Part shown: positions 1 through 8,629 of the stretch, piece after piece
How positions within the stretch are numbered: the stretch's first letter is position 1
Layout of the letters: each line of letters begins with the position of its first letter
Assembly: GCA_012840225.1 (NCBI GenBank)
Contig: DULU01000047.1
Coordinates: 1-50,221 of the forward strand
Direction of reading: 5' to 3'
From: Bacillota bacterium
Lineage (GTDB): Bacteria; Bacillota; Limnochordia; DTU080
DNA length: 50,221 nucleotides
Program-made: the position numbers and the translations under genes
The notes under the pieces: generated by a model
Database searches by the model: none
The model's input: the letters and a program-made list of their open reading frames with translations, nothing else
What the model was told of the DNA's origin: nothing

Positions 1-169
1 CTAGAGCGCCTAACCCTTCCTTCGGCGCATCACTTCGGCGGGCAATAATTGTGACCATACCTTTTTCCGTCGGCTCTTCCGTTCCCGCTCCAATCAGCTT
101 GGTCTGCCCACATCCGGCAGATATCAGGACAAGTGACAGCAATACGATCCCCAAGACAAATTTGCGCAC
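1..169 (-). CDS. Lipoprotein, N-terminal part only (runs off the window)
   Basis: The reading frame starts at a GTG (167-169) preceded by a strong ribosome site, GAGGAGG, and stays open to the window edge. The first residues are a basic start, a hydrophobic stretch and the lipobox L-I-S-A-G-C, the typical signal of a lipoprotein cleaved by signal peptidase II and anchored through Cys20. After the lipobox come a polar linker and a MVTIIARR segment, probably the first strand of the mature domain. Only about 56 residues are present, so the function cannot be named. A longer upstream ATG frame exists at 221 on the same strand, but it is in another frame and has no such features. Confidence 0.75.
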   Translation of the reverse strand, partial: MRKFVLGIVLLSLVLISAGCGQTKLIGAGTEEPTEKGMVTIIARRSDAPKEGLGAL

Positions 170-289
170 CTTGTGTCCTCCTCTTACCTATTGGTCTTTT
201 ATTGTATGTATTACCTTCCATACCTGGTATTATATTTTATATGCTAATTATCCTTCCATCTAACATATTATTTCGCTTAAATTAGTATA

Positions 290-1249
290 TCACTCAATCA
301 ACCCTACACTAACGGCTACTTCACGCAACATGGCAGCCGAGCGCTGAAAGGCCTCTTTTTCCTGCGTATTGAGGGGAAGTATGATGACACGGTCGATGCC
401 GTCCCTGGTGAGCACACAAGGTACTCCCAGACAGATGTCGTTCACCCCGTGGTAGTCGGTTAATAAAGTAGACACTGAAAGCACGGAATGCTCATCCCGC
501 AAAATGGCCTCCACAATGCGTTGCAATCCCAGGGCGATGGCGTAGTAGGTGGCTCCCTTTTTTTCAATGATGTGATAGGCGGCATCACGCACACCGTTGA
601 AAATCTCTTTGGCAGTTTTGGGGGAATAGTGATAGCCGGAAAGGGTGGCAAATTTCCTGATCGACATGGTGCCTACCCTGGCCTGGCTCCACACGGCGAG
701 CTCGCTGTCCCCATGCTCCCCAATGATATAGGCATGTACCGACCTGGGATCGACATCCAGATGGCGGCCGAGGAGGTAGCGGAATCTGGCAGTATCGAGA
801 ATGGTGCCGGAGCCGATCACCCGCCCTTTGGGCAGGCCGGAAAACTTAAGAGCCGCCAGGGTCAGGATGTCCACCGGATTGGTGGCCACCAGGATAACCC
901 CCCGCGGCTCCTGCATCATGATGTTTTCGATTATATCGCGAAAGATCTCCGTGTTTTTCCGCACCAGGTCGATGCGGGTCTCGCCGGGCTTTTGTGCCGC
1001 TCCGGCGGCGATGACGATCACATCGGCCGCCGCCGTGTCTTTGTAGTCCCCCGCCCAGATGCGTACCGGTTTGACAAAGGCGAGGCCATGATTGAGATCC
1101 ATGGCATCGCCTTCGGCTTTATCGCGGTTTTTATCGATCAGCACCAGCTCGGATACCAAACCGCTCTGCATCAGAGTGTAGGCAAAAGTGGACCCGACAT
1201 TGCCTGTGCCTACCACCGCCACCCGGGGACCGCTGTTTCTGGGTTCCAT
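290..1249 (-). CDS. ldh: L-lactate dehydrogenase
   Basis: This 319-residue cytosolic enzyme interconverts pyruvate and L-lactate with NAD(H), the electron sink of lactate fermentation. The Rossmann motif GTGNVGS is at residues 15-21. The substrate loop AAQKPGETR has Gln86, the residue that marks lactate rather than malate dehydrogenase, with Arg92. LDTAR carries Asp152 and Arg155, and IIGEHGDSE carries the catalytic His179. Length matches the family. The ribosome site GGAAGGA lies about 8 bases before the ATG. The gene is 63 bp downstream of the small zinc-ribbon gene, and a strong hairpin in that gap may limit read-through from the iron-uptake genes. Family assignment is secure. Confidence 0.96.
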   Translation of the reverse strand: MEPRNSGPRVAVVGTGNVGSTFAYTLMQSGLVSELVLIDKNRDKAEGDAMDLNHGLAFVKPVRIWAGDYKDTAAADVIVIAAGAAQKPGETRIDLVRKNTEIFRDIIENIMMQEPRGVILVATNPVDILTLAALKFSGLPKGRVIGSGTILDTARFRYLLGRHLDVDPRSVHAYIIGEHGDSELAVWSQARVGTMSIRKFATLSGYHYSPKTAKEIFNGVRDAAYHIIEKKGATYYAIALGLQRIVEAILRDEHSVLSVSTLLTDYHGVNDICLGVPCVLTRDGIDRVIILPLNTQEKEAFQRSAAMLREVAVSVGLIE

Positions 1250-1265
1250 ACCGTCCGTCCTTCCA

Positions 1266-1293
1266 ATCCAACAGCATTTCAGTGCTGTTAGAT
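1266..1293 (-). promoter_or_regulatory. Stable hairpin in the ldh leader
   Basis: Two 11-base arms (1266-1276 and 1283-1293) pair fully, with one G-U pair, around a 6-base loop. The structure lies between the stop of the zinc-ribbon gene and the ldh ribosome site. No T-tract follows on the minus strand, so it is not a standard terminator. It could be an mRNA stabiliser or processing site. The flanking CCGTCC and GGACGG can extend the stem. Confidence 0.5.
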
Positions 1294-1312
1294 TTCCCCG
1301 GACGGCGGTTTT

Positions 1313-1531
1313 TTATCTCCCGGGACAGGAGCGGTGGCTCATCCGGCAGGCGGCGCATGGCGACGGAAGCGAGCTCAGGCAGCGTGGGCAGCGATGGGTG
1401 AGCTCCGTCACCGTCAATCCGCAGCGGGGACAAACCCTGGCAGGGCAGGTCCCTTCAAGTTGGCGGTTGTTTTTGGCGGCAGTGTTTCCTGCGGCAGTTA
1501 TCCCTGCATTCATGGTCATGGCAGATTCCAT
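1313..1531 (-). CDS. Small Cys-rich zinc-ribbon-like protein downstream of feoB
   Basis: This 72-residue protein has eight cysteines: Cys29, a C-x2-C pair at 34/37, another at 48/51, another at 59/62, and Cys69. The pairs lie in CPRCG- and CPRC-type knuckles, which suggests one or two structural metal sites. There is no membrane segment or signal peptide. The start overlaps the 3' end of feoB by 16 bp, so it is probably translationally coupled; internal ATGs at 1519 and 1513 are alternatives. Small Cys-rich proteins are known to accompany feoB in other bacteria, but I do not recognise this family. A role in iron handling is inference from position only. Confidence 0.6.
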   Translation of the reverse strand: MESAMTMNAGITAAGNTAAKNNRQLEGTCPARVCPRCGLTVTELTHRCPRCLSSLPSPCAACRMSHRSCPGR

Positions 1532-3543
1532 CCTATCAGATAGATTAAGCGACTCACCAAACCACCGGTTCCTATTGCCACAAATATGGAGCCTAAGAAG
1601 ATGGCCAGGGCATCTCTGACGCCCCTTTCCTTAAACAGGACCAGCATGGAAGCGATGCATGGCACAAACAACGTGATGGTGATGGAGGCTACCAGTTTCT
1701 GGTGAGCAGTCATGGCCAGGGAATACAAGCCGGCCGCCCCGAAGTCCCGCCGCACCAAGCCCATGACAAATGCCTGGGCCGATTCGGGAGGCAGCTGCAG
1801 CCAGCCGGCGGTGAGCGGGCCGACCGCCCGCTGGATGGCCTCCAGAATGCCGGTTTCCTGCAATACGGCCACGAGGAGTACGCCGACAGCAAAGATAGGC
1901 GCCGCTTCGGCAAGGAAGGCGCTCACTCGGGAAGCGGTTTTTTTCAATATATTAGCCGGCTGCGGCAGGCGCAGGGGCGGCAGATCCAGCAAGAGGTCCG
2001 AAGAGCGACCCGGTAGCATCCGGTTTAAAGTGACGCCGATCAAGCCGTATATCAGCAATATGATGGCGACATAGAAGGCCACGGCAGCCAGTCCCAGCGG
2101 GGTGACCAAAACAGCGATCACGCCCAGCTGGGCCGAACAGGGTATGGCAATCCCCAGCAAGGCCAGGGCAATGGTTCGTTCCCGCTTGGAAGCCAACACC
2201 CTGGTGGTGAAGGTGGCCATGGTAACACAGCCCAAGCCGAGAATCATGGGGATCACCGCCCGGCCGTTGAGACCCAGCCTGTTGAGGATCTTGTCGGTCA
2301 GCAAGGCCACCCTGGGCAGGTAGCCGGAATCCTCCATGATGGAAAGGACCAGGTAAAAGCCGGCTACCAACGGCAGAAGCAAGCCGAACAGGTAGGTAAC
2401 CGTCATGGTGAGCAAGCCGAATTCTCCGGCTAATAATTTATAAACGAAATTCTCGGCAGATAAAAATGTGGCCATCAGTTGCCTGACGAACGGCTCGTAA
2501 TATTCGGTGAACAATATGCCTTCGGTGTATTCCACCACTATCTGGGCTACCACCACGCCGATAAACCAGTATAATCCCCAGAGCACGAGGAGAAGAACCG
2601 GGATGCCCACTATGGGTCGCGCCGTCCACTCACCCAATATTTGCCCCAGTTTTTGCTCGCCTCCGCCTTTTATCACTTTGGCGGCCAGGCGGTCGGCACG
2701 GCGGCGGCGCTGGGTGTAGATCAGCTCCCTGTGCTCTCCGGGGGGCACGCCCAGCCGCTGGGCTATCTCCTCATCCCCCTCAGCCAGGAGGAGCAGCATT
2801 CCCTGGGATATGCGCCCCGGATCCGCAATGCGCCCCGGATCCGCAATGCGACCTGTCTCCTGCGCCTCGGCCGCCAGGCGGCGGCGCTCTTCCTGCACGG
2901 CTTTGATGGCCTGGGCGTCGGAAATGCCGATTTTCGGACTGGCCACAGCTTTAGTCAATTCATCTATGCCTCGTCCCGCTATAGCCACAATCGGCACCAC
3001 CGGCACCCCGGTAAGATGCGCCAGCATGGGGATGTCCAGCTTTATACCCAGATGCTCGGCCTCATCCATCATGTTCAGGGCGATCACCATAGGGACGCCC
3101 ATATCCAGCAACTGCAAGGTGAGGAATAAGTCCCGCTCCAGGGTGGTGGCATTCACCACATTGATCACCACGTCGGCCTGCAGGAGACTGTCGCGGGCAA
3201 TCCGTTCTTCGTCGCTGTAGCTCCCCACCCCATATACGCCGGGTGTATCGATCAGCTCGGCGCCGAGCCAGGAGCCCTTGCTGATGTCGACGGTGGTGCC
3301 GGGGAAGTTCGATACATTTACATATAAGCCGGTCAGCCTGTTGAACAAGGCCGACTTGCCGCAGTTGGGATTGCCGGCCAAGGCAATAAGGCGGGTGGAG
3401 CCGGGGGCGGAGGTGATGGTGGGAGGGGAGGTGGTGGATTTTGTGGCAGAGGCGGGCGCAACTCCCGCAGGAACGGCGGCTGAGGTGCTTTTCTTACCGG
3501 TCTCTGCGGCCGAAACGGTGGCGGTTTCTTTGGGCAAAACCAT
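1516..3543 (-). CDS. feoB: Ferrous iron transporter B
   Basis: FeoB is the inner-membrane Fe(II) importer with a cytosolic GTPase domain. From the ATG at 3543 the protein has 675 residues. The G1 loop GNPNCGKS is at 57-64, followed by the FPGTTVD switch, DTPGVYG (G3) and NMMD (G4). About eight membrane segments follow with two gate domains, including the typical GLVRRDFGAAG stretch. The first ~50 residues are an Ala/Ser/Thr/Pro-rich leader uncommon in the family. An 18-bp tandem duplication near 2811-2850 gives GRIADP repeats between the GTPase domain and the membrane part. The ATG has an AAGGA site; an in-frame TTG at 3603 has none. Either start overlaps feoA. It follows feoA and the Fur box. 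Confidence 0.94.
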   Translation of the reverse strand: MVLPKETATVSAAETGKKSTSAAVPAGVAPASATKSTTSPPTITSAPGSTRLIALAGNPNCGKSALFNRLTGLYVNVSNFPGTTVDISKGSWLGAELIDTPGVYGVGSYSDEERIARDSLLQADVVINVVNATTLERDLFLTLQLLDMGVPMVIALNMMDEAEHLGIKLDIPMLAHLTGVPVVPIVAIAGRGIDELTKAVASPKIGISDAQAIKAVQEERRRLAAEAQETGRIADPGRIADPGRISQGMLLLLAEGDEEIAQRLGVPPGEHRELIYTQRRRRADRLAAKVIKGGGEQKLGQILGEWTARPIVGIPVLLLVLWGLYWFIGVVVAQIVVEYTEGILFTEYYEPFVRQLMATFLSAENFVYKLLAGEFGLLTMTVTYLFGLLLPLVAGFYLVLSIMEDSGYLPRVALLTDKILNRLGLNGRAVIPMILGLGCVTMATFTTRVLASKRERTIALALLGIAIPCSAQLGVIAVLVTPLGLAAVAFYVAIILLIYGLIGVTLNRMLPGRSSDLLLDLPPLRLPQPANILKKTASRVSAFLAEAAPIFAVGVLLVAVLQETGILEAIQRAVGPLTAGWLQLPPESAQAFVMGLVRRDFGAAGLYSLAMTAHQKLVASITITLFVPCIASMLVLFKERGVRDALAIFLGSIFVAIGTGGLVSRLIYLIGWNLP

Positions 3544-3865
3544 CAAACCATCTTCCTTCCCCGACGCCGACCGGCCGGCCGACGCCGCTCGCCATTTTTT
3601 CAACTTTTTTAACCATTATCTGCCGGGCCAAACCCCACCCGATGGCGATGTTGGTCCTGCCGCTGCGCACCGCCACCGGGCCGTGGCCGAAGGCGGTGAT
3701 GCAGTACACCTCCGAACCTTCCACCAAACCCATCCTCAGCAATTGCTCCCGGCCATCCCAGGGAGAGATGCTGATAATCCGGTAGGTCTCCCCCGGTCGG
3801 GCATCCGCCAAGGTCAAGGTTTGCGCTTCGGTTTCTGTCGCCGTCTTCACTGACTGGGAGAACAT
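3494..3865 (-). CDS. feoA: FeoA-domain protein
   Basis: This 123-residue protein contains an SH3-like FeoA domain at about residues 18-90: LADARPGETYRI, then LLRMGLVEGSEV, then VAVRSGRTNIAIGWGLARQI. Cytosolic FeoA assists FeoB in Fe(II) import. It is longer than usual FeoA (about 75-80 residues). The Arg/Gly-rich tail of about 30 residues is encoded where the frame overlaps the start of feoB by 50 bp. The Fur box about 70 bp upstream predicts repression when iron is replete. The domain call is secure; the tail may have no function beyond the overlap. Confidence 0.92.
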   Translation of the reverse strand: MFSQSVKTATETEAQTLTLADARPGETYRIISISPWDGREQLLRMGLVEGSEVYCITAFGHGPVAVRSGRTNIAIGWGLARQIMVKKVEKMASGVGRPVGVGEGRWFDGFAQRNRHRFGRRDR

Positions 3866-3933
3866 GTTGCCGTACCTCCAGCGTTACGTAATGGACTGTT
3901 ATTGATCGGCATCGTTCGGCATTGTTCGATATT

Positions 3934-3952
3934 GATATTGATAATCATTATC
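3934..3952. promoter_or_regulatory. Fur box upstream of feoA
   Basis: The 19 bases GATATTGATAATCATTATC match the classical Fur consensus GATAATGATAATCATTATC at 18 of 19 positions. The site lies 69 bp upstream of the feoA start, where it could cover the feoAB promoter. The established Fur mechanism (Fe2+-loaded repressor dimers) predicts that the feoA-feoB unit is derepressed under iron limitation. The divergent side has no gene within 1.8 kb, so only the feo unit is a likely target. Confidence 0.88.
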
Positions 3953-4021
3953 ACTTACCATATTCTACCCCAGCAAATCCCACCCGTAAAGACCCATACG
4001 CCAAAAATTTGTTTTTAGACA

Positions 4022-4050
4022 TAAAAAATGATGGGCGGCGCCCACCATCA
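4022..4050 (-). terminator. Intrinsic terminator of the vanW-type gene
   Basis: On the minus strand a stem (GATG...GGGC paired with GCCC...CATC, with a 2-base bulge) is followed directly by a run of six T. It overlaps the stop codon of the VanW-type gene and separates it from the Fur-regulated feo unit downstream. Confidence 0.7.
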
Positions 4051-5562
4051 ATGGCCGGGCAAGGTGAGGTTCATGTTTTGGAAGGGGAGGTTGGGCCGGA
4101 TATCCGGCAGAGGGTTAATGCGCACCTCTTTGGCTTTGGCCGGGTAGAGATTTCTGGACACTATCTCCTGCCGCTTTTCGCCTGTATCCAGATAGGTGAC
4201 GGTTTTGCTGACCACGACCAGCATCCCTTTGGCGCCCTCCGCCGTCACCACTTCAGTTCCCGGCGGCAAGGTCAGGTCGGTGTGCCTTTTGACAGGTATG
4301 GGCAGTTCCTTCACTTCACTGTGCAGCTCCACCTGATAATCCAGTGGTTTTTGTCCATACAGGCTCACAGCCACCTGACCACCCCGGAGGAAAGTGCGGA
4401 TCACTATGGTAAAAGGCAGATTATTGCGGAAGCGCAGATCCATTTGCCCATAGGTGACGGTGGCGTCCCGCCCGGGCGGCACATAACCGGTGACGGCGGA
4501 GTGTTTGTATCGTTCTATCACCTCCACATCAGCCAGCAACAAGGCATTATACAAGGTGGAAGAAACCTGGCAGATGCCGCCGCCCACCCCGGTGACCAGG
4601 TTGCCGTCCAACAGTTCCGGCGCTTCTTTGAAGCCGAAGACTTTTTCCCTCGGACCCAGGGTGTCGTTATATGAAAAGACGGCGCCCGGCTCGACTATTA
4701 TGCCGTTGAGCAACAGGGCCGCCAGCTCGATGTTTTTGCTCCTGTTCACTTCGTCCGGATCAAAACGGGTGGCATAGCGGCTGATGCGATAGGGGGCCTC
4801 AACGGCAGCGGCCTCCCGGGCGGTGACAGCCGGCGGCAGCAGCTGCATTGGCAAGTGGACCTCAGGCTGCAGATAAACCAATGCTTCTGTAATTTTGGCG
4901 ACGGACTCCTCTACCGCCAGCCTCCTGCCCGGCACTTCGGCAACGACTGTCCCGCTCTCCAGATCTCGATAGGCATGCCTGGGTGGGGTGTAGGTCTCTT
5001 CCTCCAATTTCAGCACCCTATCCCTCACGGCAGCCGCCAGGCTTTCCCGGAAGGAGGTGATTTCCCCGCCGTCTCTAAAGAGCCGCCATAATTCTCTAAT
5101 GCGCCGGATCGGGGGACCCCGGCGACCGACTTGCATGGCGGCGGCCACTATCTCCCGGCTGCTGAAAGCGACCATCTCCCTGCTGCCGGCGGCACCGTCC
5201 CCTCCGATTCCGAGCTCGCTGCCGGAGAGCCGGTAGATTAAATCACCGGCATGAATTTCCAGAACATGACCGGCCCGTTGCTCAATCCAGGCCTCAACGG
5301 CCGCAGCCGCCTCTTCCCTGCTAAGACCGCCCAGGGCCAATCCTCCCGGCAGGTGCACGCCGGGCGGCACCAGCTCACCTCGCCATACAGCCAAGAGAAA
5401 GCTCCCGCCCCTATACACCGGATAAACCAATATAAGCAGGATAAGGAGGCCCAAAATGACTCCCGGCCACAGGCGCCGGAACAGGCTCCCCGACCTGCCG
5501 CCGGGCCTCCGCCCATCACCGGCGTCATCCGTCTGCGTGTTATCCGGCCGTTTCTCCGGCAA
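4048..5562 (-). CDS. VanW-family membrane-anchored protein
   Basis: This 504-residue protein has a short cytosolic Arg-rich N-terminus, one membrane helix (about 33-55) and a large outside part. A peptidoglycan-binding-like region (PG_binding_4 type, about 75-250) precedes the VanW domain (about 265-410), which shows FSYNDTLGPR, GGGICQVSSTLYNA and YGQMDLRF. A small G5-like C-terminal region follows. VanW proteins occur in some vancomycin-resistance clusters and widely in Firmicutes as cell-wall-associated proteins of unknown activity. Nothing nearby resembles a vanA/B cluster, so resistance should not be inferred. The start is a TTG about 12 bases after GGGAGG. It is monocistronic with its own terminator. 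Confidence 0.88.
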   Translation of the reverse strand: MPEKRPDNTQTDDAGDGRRPGGRSGSLFRRLWPGVILGLLILLILVYPVYRGGSFLLAVWRGELVPPGVHLPGGLALGGLSREEAAAAVEAWIEQRAGHVLEIHAGDLIYRLSGSELGIGGDGAAGSREMVAFSSREIVAAAMQVGRRGPPIRRIRELWRLFRDGGEITSFRESLAAAVRDRVLKLEEETYTPPRHAYRDLESGTVVAEVPGRRLAVEESVAKITEALVYLQPEVHLPMQLLPPAVTAREAAAVEAPYRISRYATRFDPDEVNRSKNIELAALLLNGIIVEPGAVFSYNDTLGPREKVFGFKEAPELLDGNLVTGVGGGICQVSSTLYNALLLADVEVIERYKHSAVTGYVPPGRDATVTYGQMDLRFRNNLPFTIVIRTFLRGGQVAVSLYGQKPLDYQVELHSEVKELPIPVKRHTDLTLPPGTEVVTAEGAKGMLVVVSKTVTYLDTGEKRQEIVSRNLYPAKAKEVRINPLPDIRPNLPFQNMNLTLPGH

Positions 5563-5869
5563 GTAGCGATAGCACCTCCCTCAACCGTTCATTATGGCAA
5601 AAAATAAAGTGAATTTATGCTTACCTGCTTTATCCAGAAGGAAGGCTGCCAGGCTTTGTTAAAATTAATACATGATGGAAGCCTTTTGGATGTGAATAGC
5701 CTCAGCGGAAATTATTGCTTTTGACCTGGAGACTGGCTGTTCATAATGAACAAAATCTCTTTTTCATCTTCTTTTCATATATATGTGATGAGGGGGGTGT
5801 TATAATCGCTTTGGATTCATAGTGTTATATTGGCTGAATAACTACATAATATCAGAGGAGGAGAATGGC
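5563..5869. other. Divergent intergenic region between vanW-type and tolC-like genes
   Basis: This gap of about 300 bp holds no convincing gene. It carries a perfect -10 hexamer TATAAT at 5801-5806 on the plus strand, about 64 bp upstream of the tolC-like start, with no clear -35. A T-rich stretch with CATAAT near 5595 could be the minus-strand -10 for the VanW-type gene. The ribosome site AGAGGAGGAG sits at 5854-5863. Confidence 0.5.
5801..5806 (+). promoter_or_regulatory. -10 element of the tolC-like operon
   Basis: TATAAT matches the housekeeping sigma -10 consensus exactly. It lies upstream of the two tandem outer-membrane factor genes. The matching -35 is weak, so either the sequence upstream or an activator may contribute. 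A symmetric TCATATATATGTGA stretch just upstream (about 5775-5788) is a possible regulator site. Confidence 0.45.
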
Positions 5870-6952
5870 GTGAATCTGTCCCTCAGGAAATTAAGCACAT
5901 CGTTGGGTGTAACTTTGGTCTTATGCTTGATGGTGGTCGGTGTGGTAGCAGCCGAATCCAGCGTACTGACCTTGCCTCAAGCGACGGAACTCGCGTTGAC
6001 TAACAGCATCAGCCTGCAGATTGCCAAACTGAACTACGACAACAGCAAAATTGCCTACGATAAAGCCATCCTTGCCGATCCTACTCCGCTGCAAAAAAGG
6101 AACGCCGATATTACGTGGGAATCAGCGCAAGCCACCTTCCGTTCAGCGAAAAACGACGTTATCATCTCAGTTTTCACCGCCTATATGAGCGTACTCAGCG
6201 CCATGGCCGACGTGGAGATCAAAGAGAAACAGGCACAGCAGGCTTTGAATAACTGGGAAAGAACAAAAATCCTGGTTGCCAAAGGCAATGCCAGCCCCAC
6301 GAATGAGCTTCAGGCGGAAATGTCCAACATGACCGCACAAAACAACCTGGACAGGAGCCGCGACAGCCTGGCCAGCGCGCTGTATAAGCTTCAGCACCTA
6401 TTAGGACTGGATAAGCTTCCCGACCAGCTGGCCGATGTGGAGTTGATTGCTCCTCCTTTGGATGTCGATCTTGAGTCCGCCATCGCTGCCGGCTTGGCCG
6501 CCAACACGCAGCTGAAGAGCTTGAGAACCAATTATGAGCTGCTGCTGCTGCAGCGTGAGCAGGATCTGGCCACCGGATTGGCGCCGTTGGACGATCGTAA
6601 GTCCCAGAACGATCTGAAAGTGGCCGAGCTGAACCTGGCTGAAGCCGAAGCCAACAGTATCGACTCCATCACTACGCAATATAATTCTCTGCTGCAGGCT
6701 CTAAAGGGAATAGCCGTCTCAGAAGCCAGCCTGATACTCTCCCAGAAGCAATACGACATCACCAAGAAACAGGTCGATGCCGGCATGAAGACCCCCAATG
6801 ATCTTCTGGCGGATGAGATCAACCTGCTGTCGGCCAAGAACTCCCTGCATGAAGCTTACCGCAGCTACGTATCATCCTGGATGAGCTTCCAGAAGACCTT
6901 GGGCCGGGATATCAATATTAGTGAGGTTGTGAAGAGCGATGGGAGCAAGTAG
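5870..6952 (+). CDS. TolC-family outer-membrane efflux protein (short form)
   Basis: I place the start at the GTG at 5870, seven bases after AGGAGGAG; an upstream in-frame ATG at 5822 lacks a site and would bury the signal peptide. The 360-residue product begins with a Sec signal peptide (hydrophobic core LGVTLVLCLMVVGVVAA), then long amphipathic heptad-rich helices with LTLPQATELALTNS and later NELQAEM and NDLLADEINLLSAKNSLHEAY, typical of the outer membrane efflux protein repeat. TolC proteins form trimeric channel-tunnels across the outer membrane and periplasm. It is shorter than most (about 420-500), so one barrel strand pair may be reduced. No adaptor or pump gene is beside it. Confidence 0.82.
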   Translation: MNLSLRKLSTSLGVTLVLCLMVVGVVAAESSVLTLPQATELALTNSISLQIAKLNYDNSKIAYDKAILADPTPLQKRNADITWESAQATFRSAKNDVIISVFTAYMSVLSAMADVEIKEKQAQQALNNWERTKILVAKGNASPTNELQAEMSNMTAQNNLDRSRDSLASALYKLQHLLGLDKLPDQLADVELIAPPLDVDLESAIAAGLAANTQLKSLRTNYELLLLQREQDLATGLAPLDDRKSQNDLKVAELNLAEAEANSIDSITTQYNSLLQALKGIAVSEASLILSQKQYDITKKQVDAGMKTPNDLLADEINLLSAKNSLHEAYRSYVSSWMSFQKTLGRDINISEVVKSDGSK

Positions 6953-8459
6953 GGTCACCTACAGAGCTCAGAGTATCAAGTTCAGCATGGCCGCCGCGAT
7001 CATGGCGGCCGTGCTCATTATCATACCGACAACTGTCCGGGTCGAAGCCCAAGCTCAAACCCTAGCCCAAGCCCAGACTGAGGCCCAAGCTCCTCTGGAG
7101 CTTACCCTGGAGAATGCCCTGCAGTTGGCCCTGGAAAACCATCCCTCGATTGTGGCCGGACGTGATGCGGTGGCGGCTGCGGAGCGAGCTTTAAAAAAAG
7201 CATCCGCGGCCTACTCCATCAAAGTGGATGCCGTCAGCCGGCCCTTGGCGACCATCGGTAAATCATATAATGAGGAAACCGGGAAAATCCTGGACATCAA
7301 AAGAGGCGAAGCCCGGCTCAACACCAGCCTGAGCACGATTTACGGTGTATCGGGAAGTGTGTCCTTGAGCCATTCCCTCTTCGGTCAGCAAAACGCCCCT
7401 ACCAGTTCTCTACAGGCATCGGTCAGCGCCGGCCTGGATCCAAGTTCCATCCTGTACAACCAAGGTCGTCTTAGTCTCGCCACCCAGACCGCCCAGCTGT
7501 CCAAAGCGATTTGGGATCAGGATGCGCTGATTAAAAAAGTGCTCATCGAAACCATTTCCACCTATTGGCAGCTGGAACTGGAAGCCATGAACCTGGAGAT
7601 CACCAGAGAGCAAGCGGCAGAAAAGGAAGCGGCATACCGCTCCGTGATGGAACTCATGGATAAAGGGGTAGCCACCAATCTCGAAGTGTTGACCGCCCAG
7701 ATCGAAATGCGTGATGCTCAACTGGCTTTGCGCAAAAGTGAAACCAGCTATGTGAACAAGCTTGCCAATTTCCTTTCCAATCTCGGATGGAAAGTCGATA
7801 TGAACAACCTGCCGACACCGGTGCCGTCAGGTGGAGCACGGCTTGAGAACCTGGCCTCCAGTTTCGATGCTGCTGTTTTAGCCGAAGCTATGGTGAATTC
7901 CAGCCTGGATCTGAAAAAGAAGCAGCTGGATCTGGAGCTGACCCGCCTGAGAGTCTCGGCAGCTAAAGCCGATCTGTCCCCCAGCATATCGCTCAGTGCG
8001 AGCTACAGCATACCGAATCTGTATAAATCCGACTCCAGCAAAAATAGCTGGGCGGTCAGTGTCAATGTAGAGTACCCGATATTGGATGGTGGGACCCGCC
8101 GGCTGACCATGGAAGAGCGAGAGCTCGATCTGGATAATGCTGTCGCGGCTTTGCAGAAGGCGGAAGAGACCGTCATCGAAAGCGTTAAGACTATGCTGGA
8201 AAACTGGGAGCAGGCGGTGGAGAATCTGGCTATTGCCCAGCTGAAACTGGAAAAAGCCCGCCTGGAAGAATCCATCAAAACAGAGCACCACCGCTTGGGC
8301 ATCGTCTCCCAAACAGCTTTGGCAGCCACCAAAAGAGCCACCCGCTTAGCGGAAATAAACCTGCAGGCCGCCATTAACGCCTGCTACATTATTGAGTTGG
8401 AGATCGCCGCCGCCACAGGGGATGCTCTGCTGCTAAACGGCCGGCGCCTGCTGCCTTGA
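6939..8459 (+). CDS. TolC-family outer-membrane efflux protein
   Basis: The ATG overlaps the end of the previous tolC-like gene by 14 bp, with GAAGAG as ribosome site, so the two are translationally coupled. The 506-residue product has a signal peptide (about 1-38), a short Ala/Gln repeat (AQAQTLAQAQTEAQ), then two outer-membrane efflux protein repeats starting at LTLENALQLALENHPSI and near residue 300. C-terminal helices carry the usual Ala/Glu/Leu-rich coiled coils. Length is normal for TolC. Two different outer-membrane factors in one operon without pump genes suggests heteromeric or shared use with pumps encoded elsewhere; this is inference. The gene ends 70 bp before a strong terminator. 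Confidence 0.88.
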   Translation: MGASRVTYRAQSIKFSMAAAIMAAVLIIIPTTVRVEAQAQTLAQAQTEAQAPLELTLENALQLALENHPSIVAGRDAVAAAERALKKASAAYSIKVDAVSRPLATIGKSYNEETGKILDIKRGEARLNTSLSTIYGVSGSVSLSHSLFGQQNAPTSSLQASVSAGLDPSSILYNQGRLSLATQTAQLSKAIWDQDALIKKVLIETISTYWQLELEAMNLEITREQAAEKEAAYRSVMELMDKGVATNLEVLTAQIEMRDAQLALRKSETSYVNKLANFLSNLGWKVDMNNLPTPVPSGGARLENLASSFDAAVLAEAMVNSSLDLKKKQLDLELTRLRVSAAKADLSPSISLSASYSIPNLYKSDSSKNSWAVSVNVEYPILDGGTRRLTMEERELDLDNAVAALQKAEETVIESVKTMLENWEQAVENLAIAQLKLEKARLEESIKTEHHRLGIVSQTALAATKRATRLAEINLQAAINACYIIELEIAAATGDALLLNGRRLLP

Positions 8460-8532
8460 TGGTTTGCTGTGTTGGTTTAGTCTTTAGTCCGGCGCCCTGA
8501 ACAACAATTTATATTGATCAATTTTGCAGATT

Positions 8533-8575
8533 AAAAGCGGCTCCTCAAAGCCTGAAAACAGGCGGAGCCGCTTTT
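8533..8575. terminator. Bidirectional terminator between convergent outer-membrane genes
   Basis: Perfect 12-base arms (8533-8544 and 8564-8575, AAAAGCGGCTCC and its complement) enclose a smaller hairpin GCCT/AGGC. The T-run at the end of each arm serves both strands, so it can end the tolC-like operon on plus and the carboxypeptidase-regulatory/barrel gene on minus. Confidence 0.85.
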
Positions 8576-8629
8576 GCTTGCCATGTATCCGGCATGGCAT
8601 GTAACCTGGTGCCTTAAACCAACCCTTCG

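Noticed and set aside
488-1291. Long plus-strand frame opposite ldh
   Set aside because: It is the antisense shadow of a clearly conserved lactate dehydrogenase; composition is His/Gly-rich as expected of a shadow and there is no ribosome site.
4048-5562. Vancomycin resistance role of the VanW protein
   Set aside because: VanW proteins are widespread cell-wall proteins; there is no vanA/B ligase, vanX or vanRS nearby.
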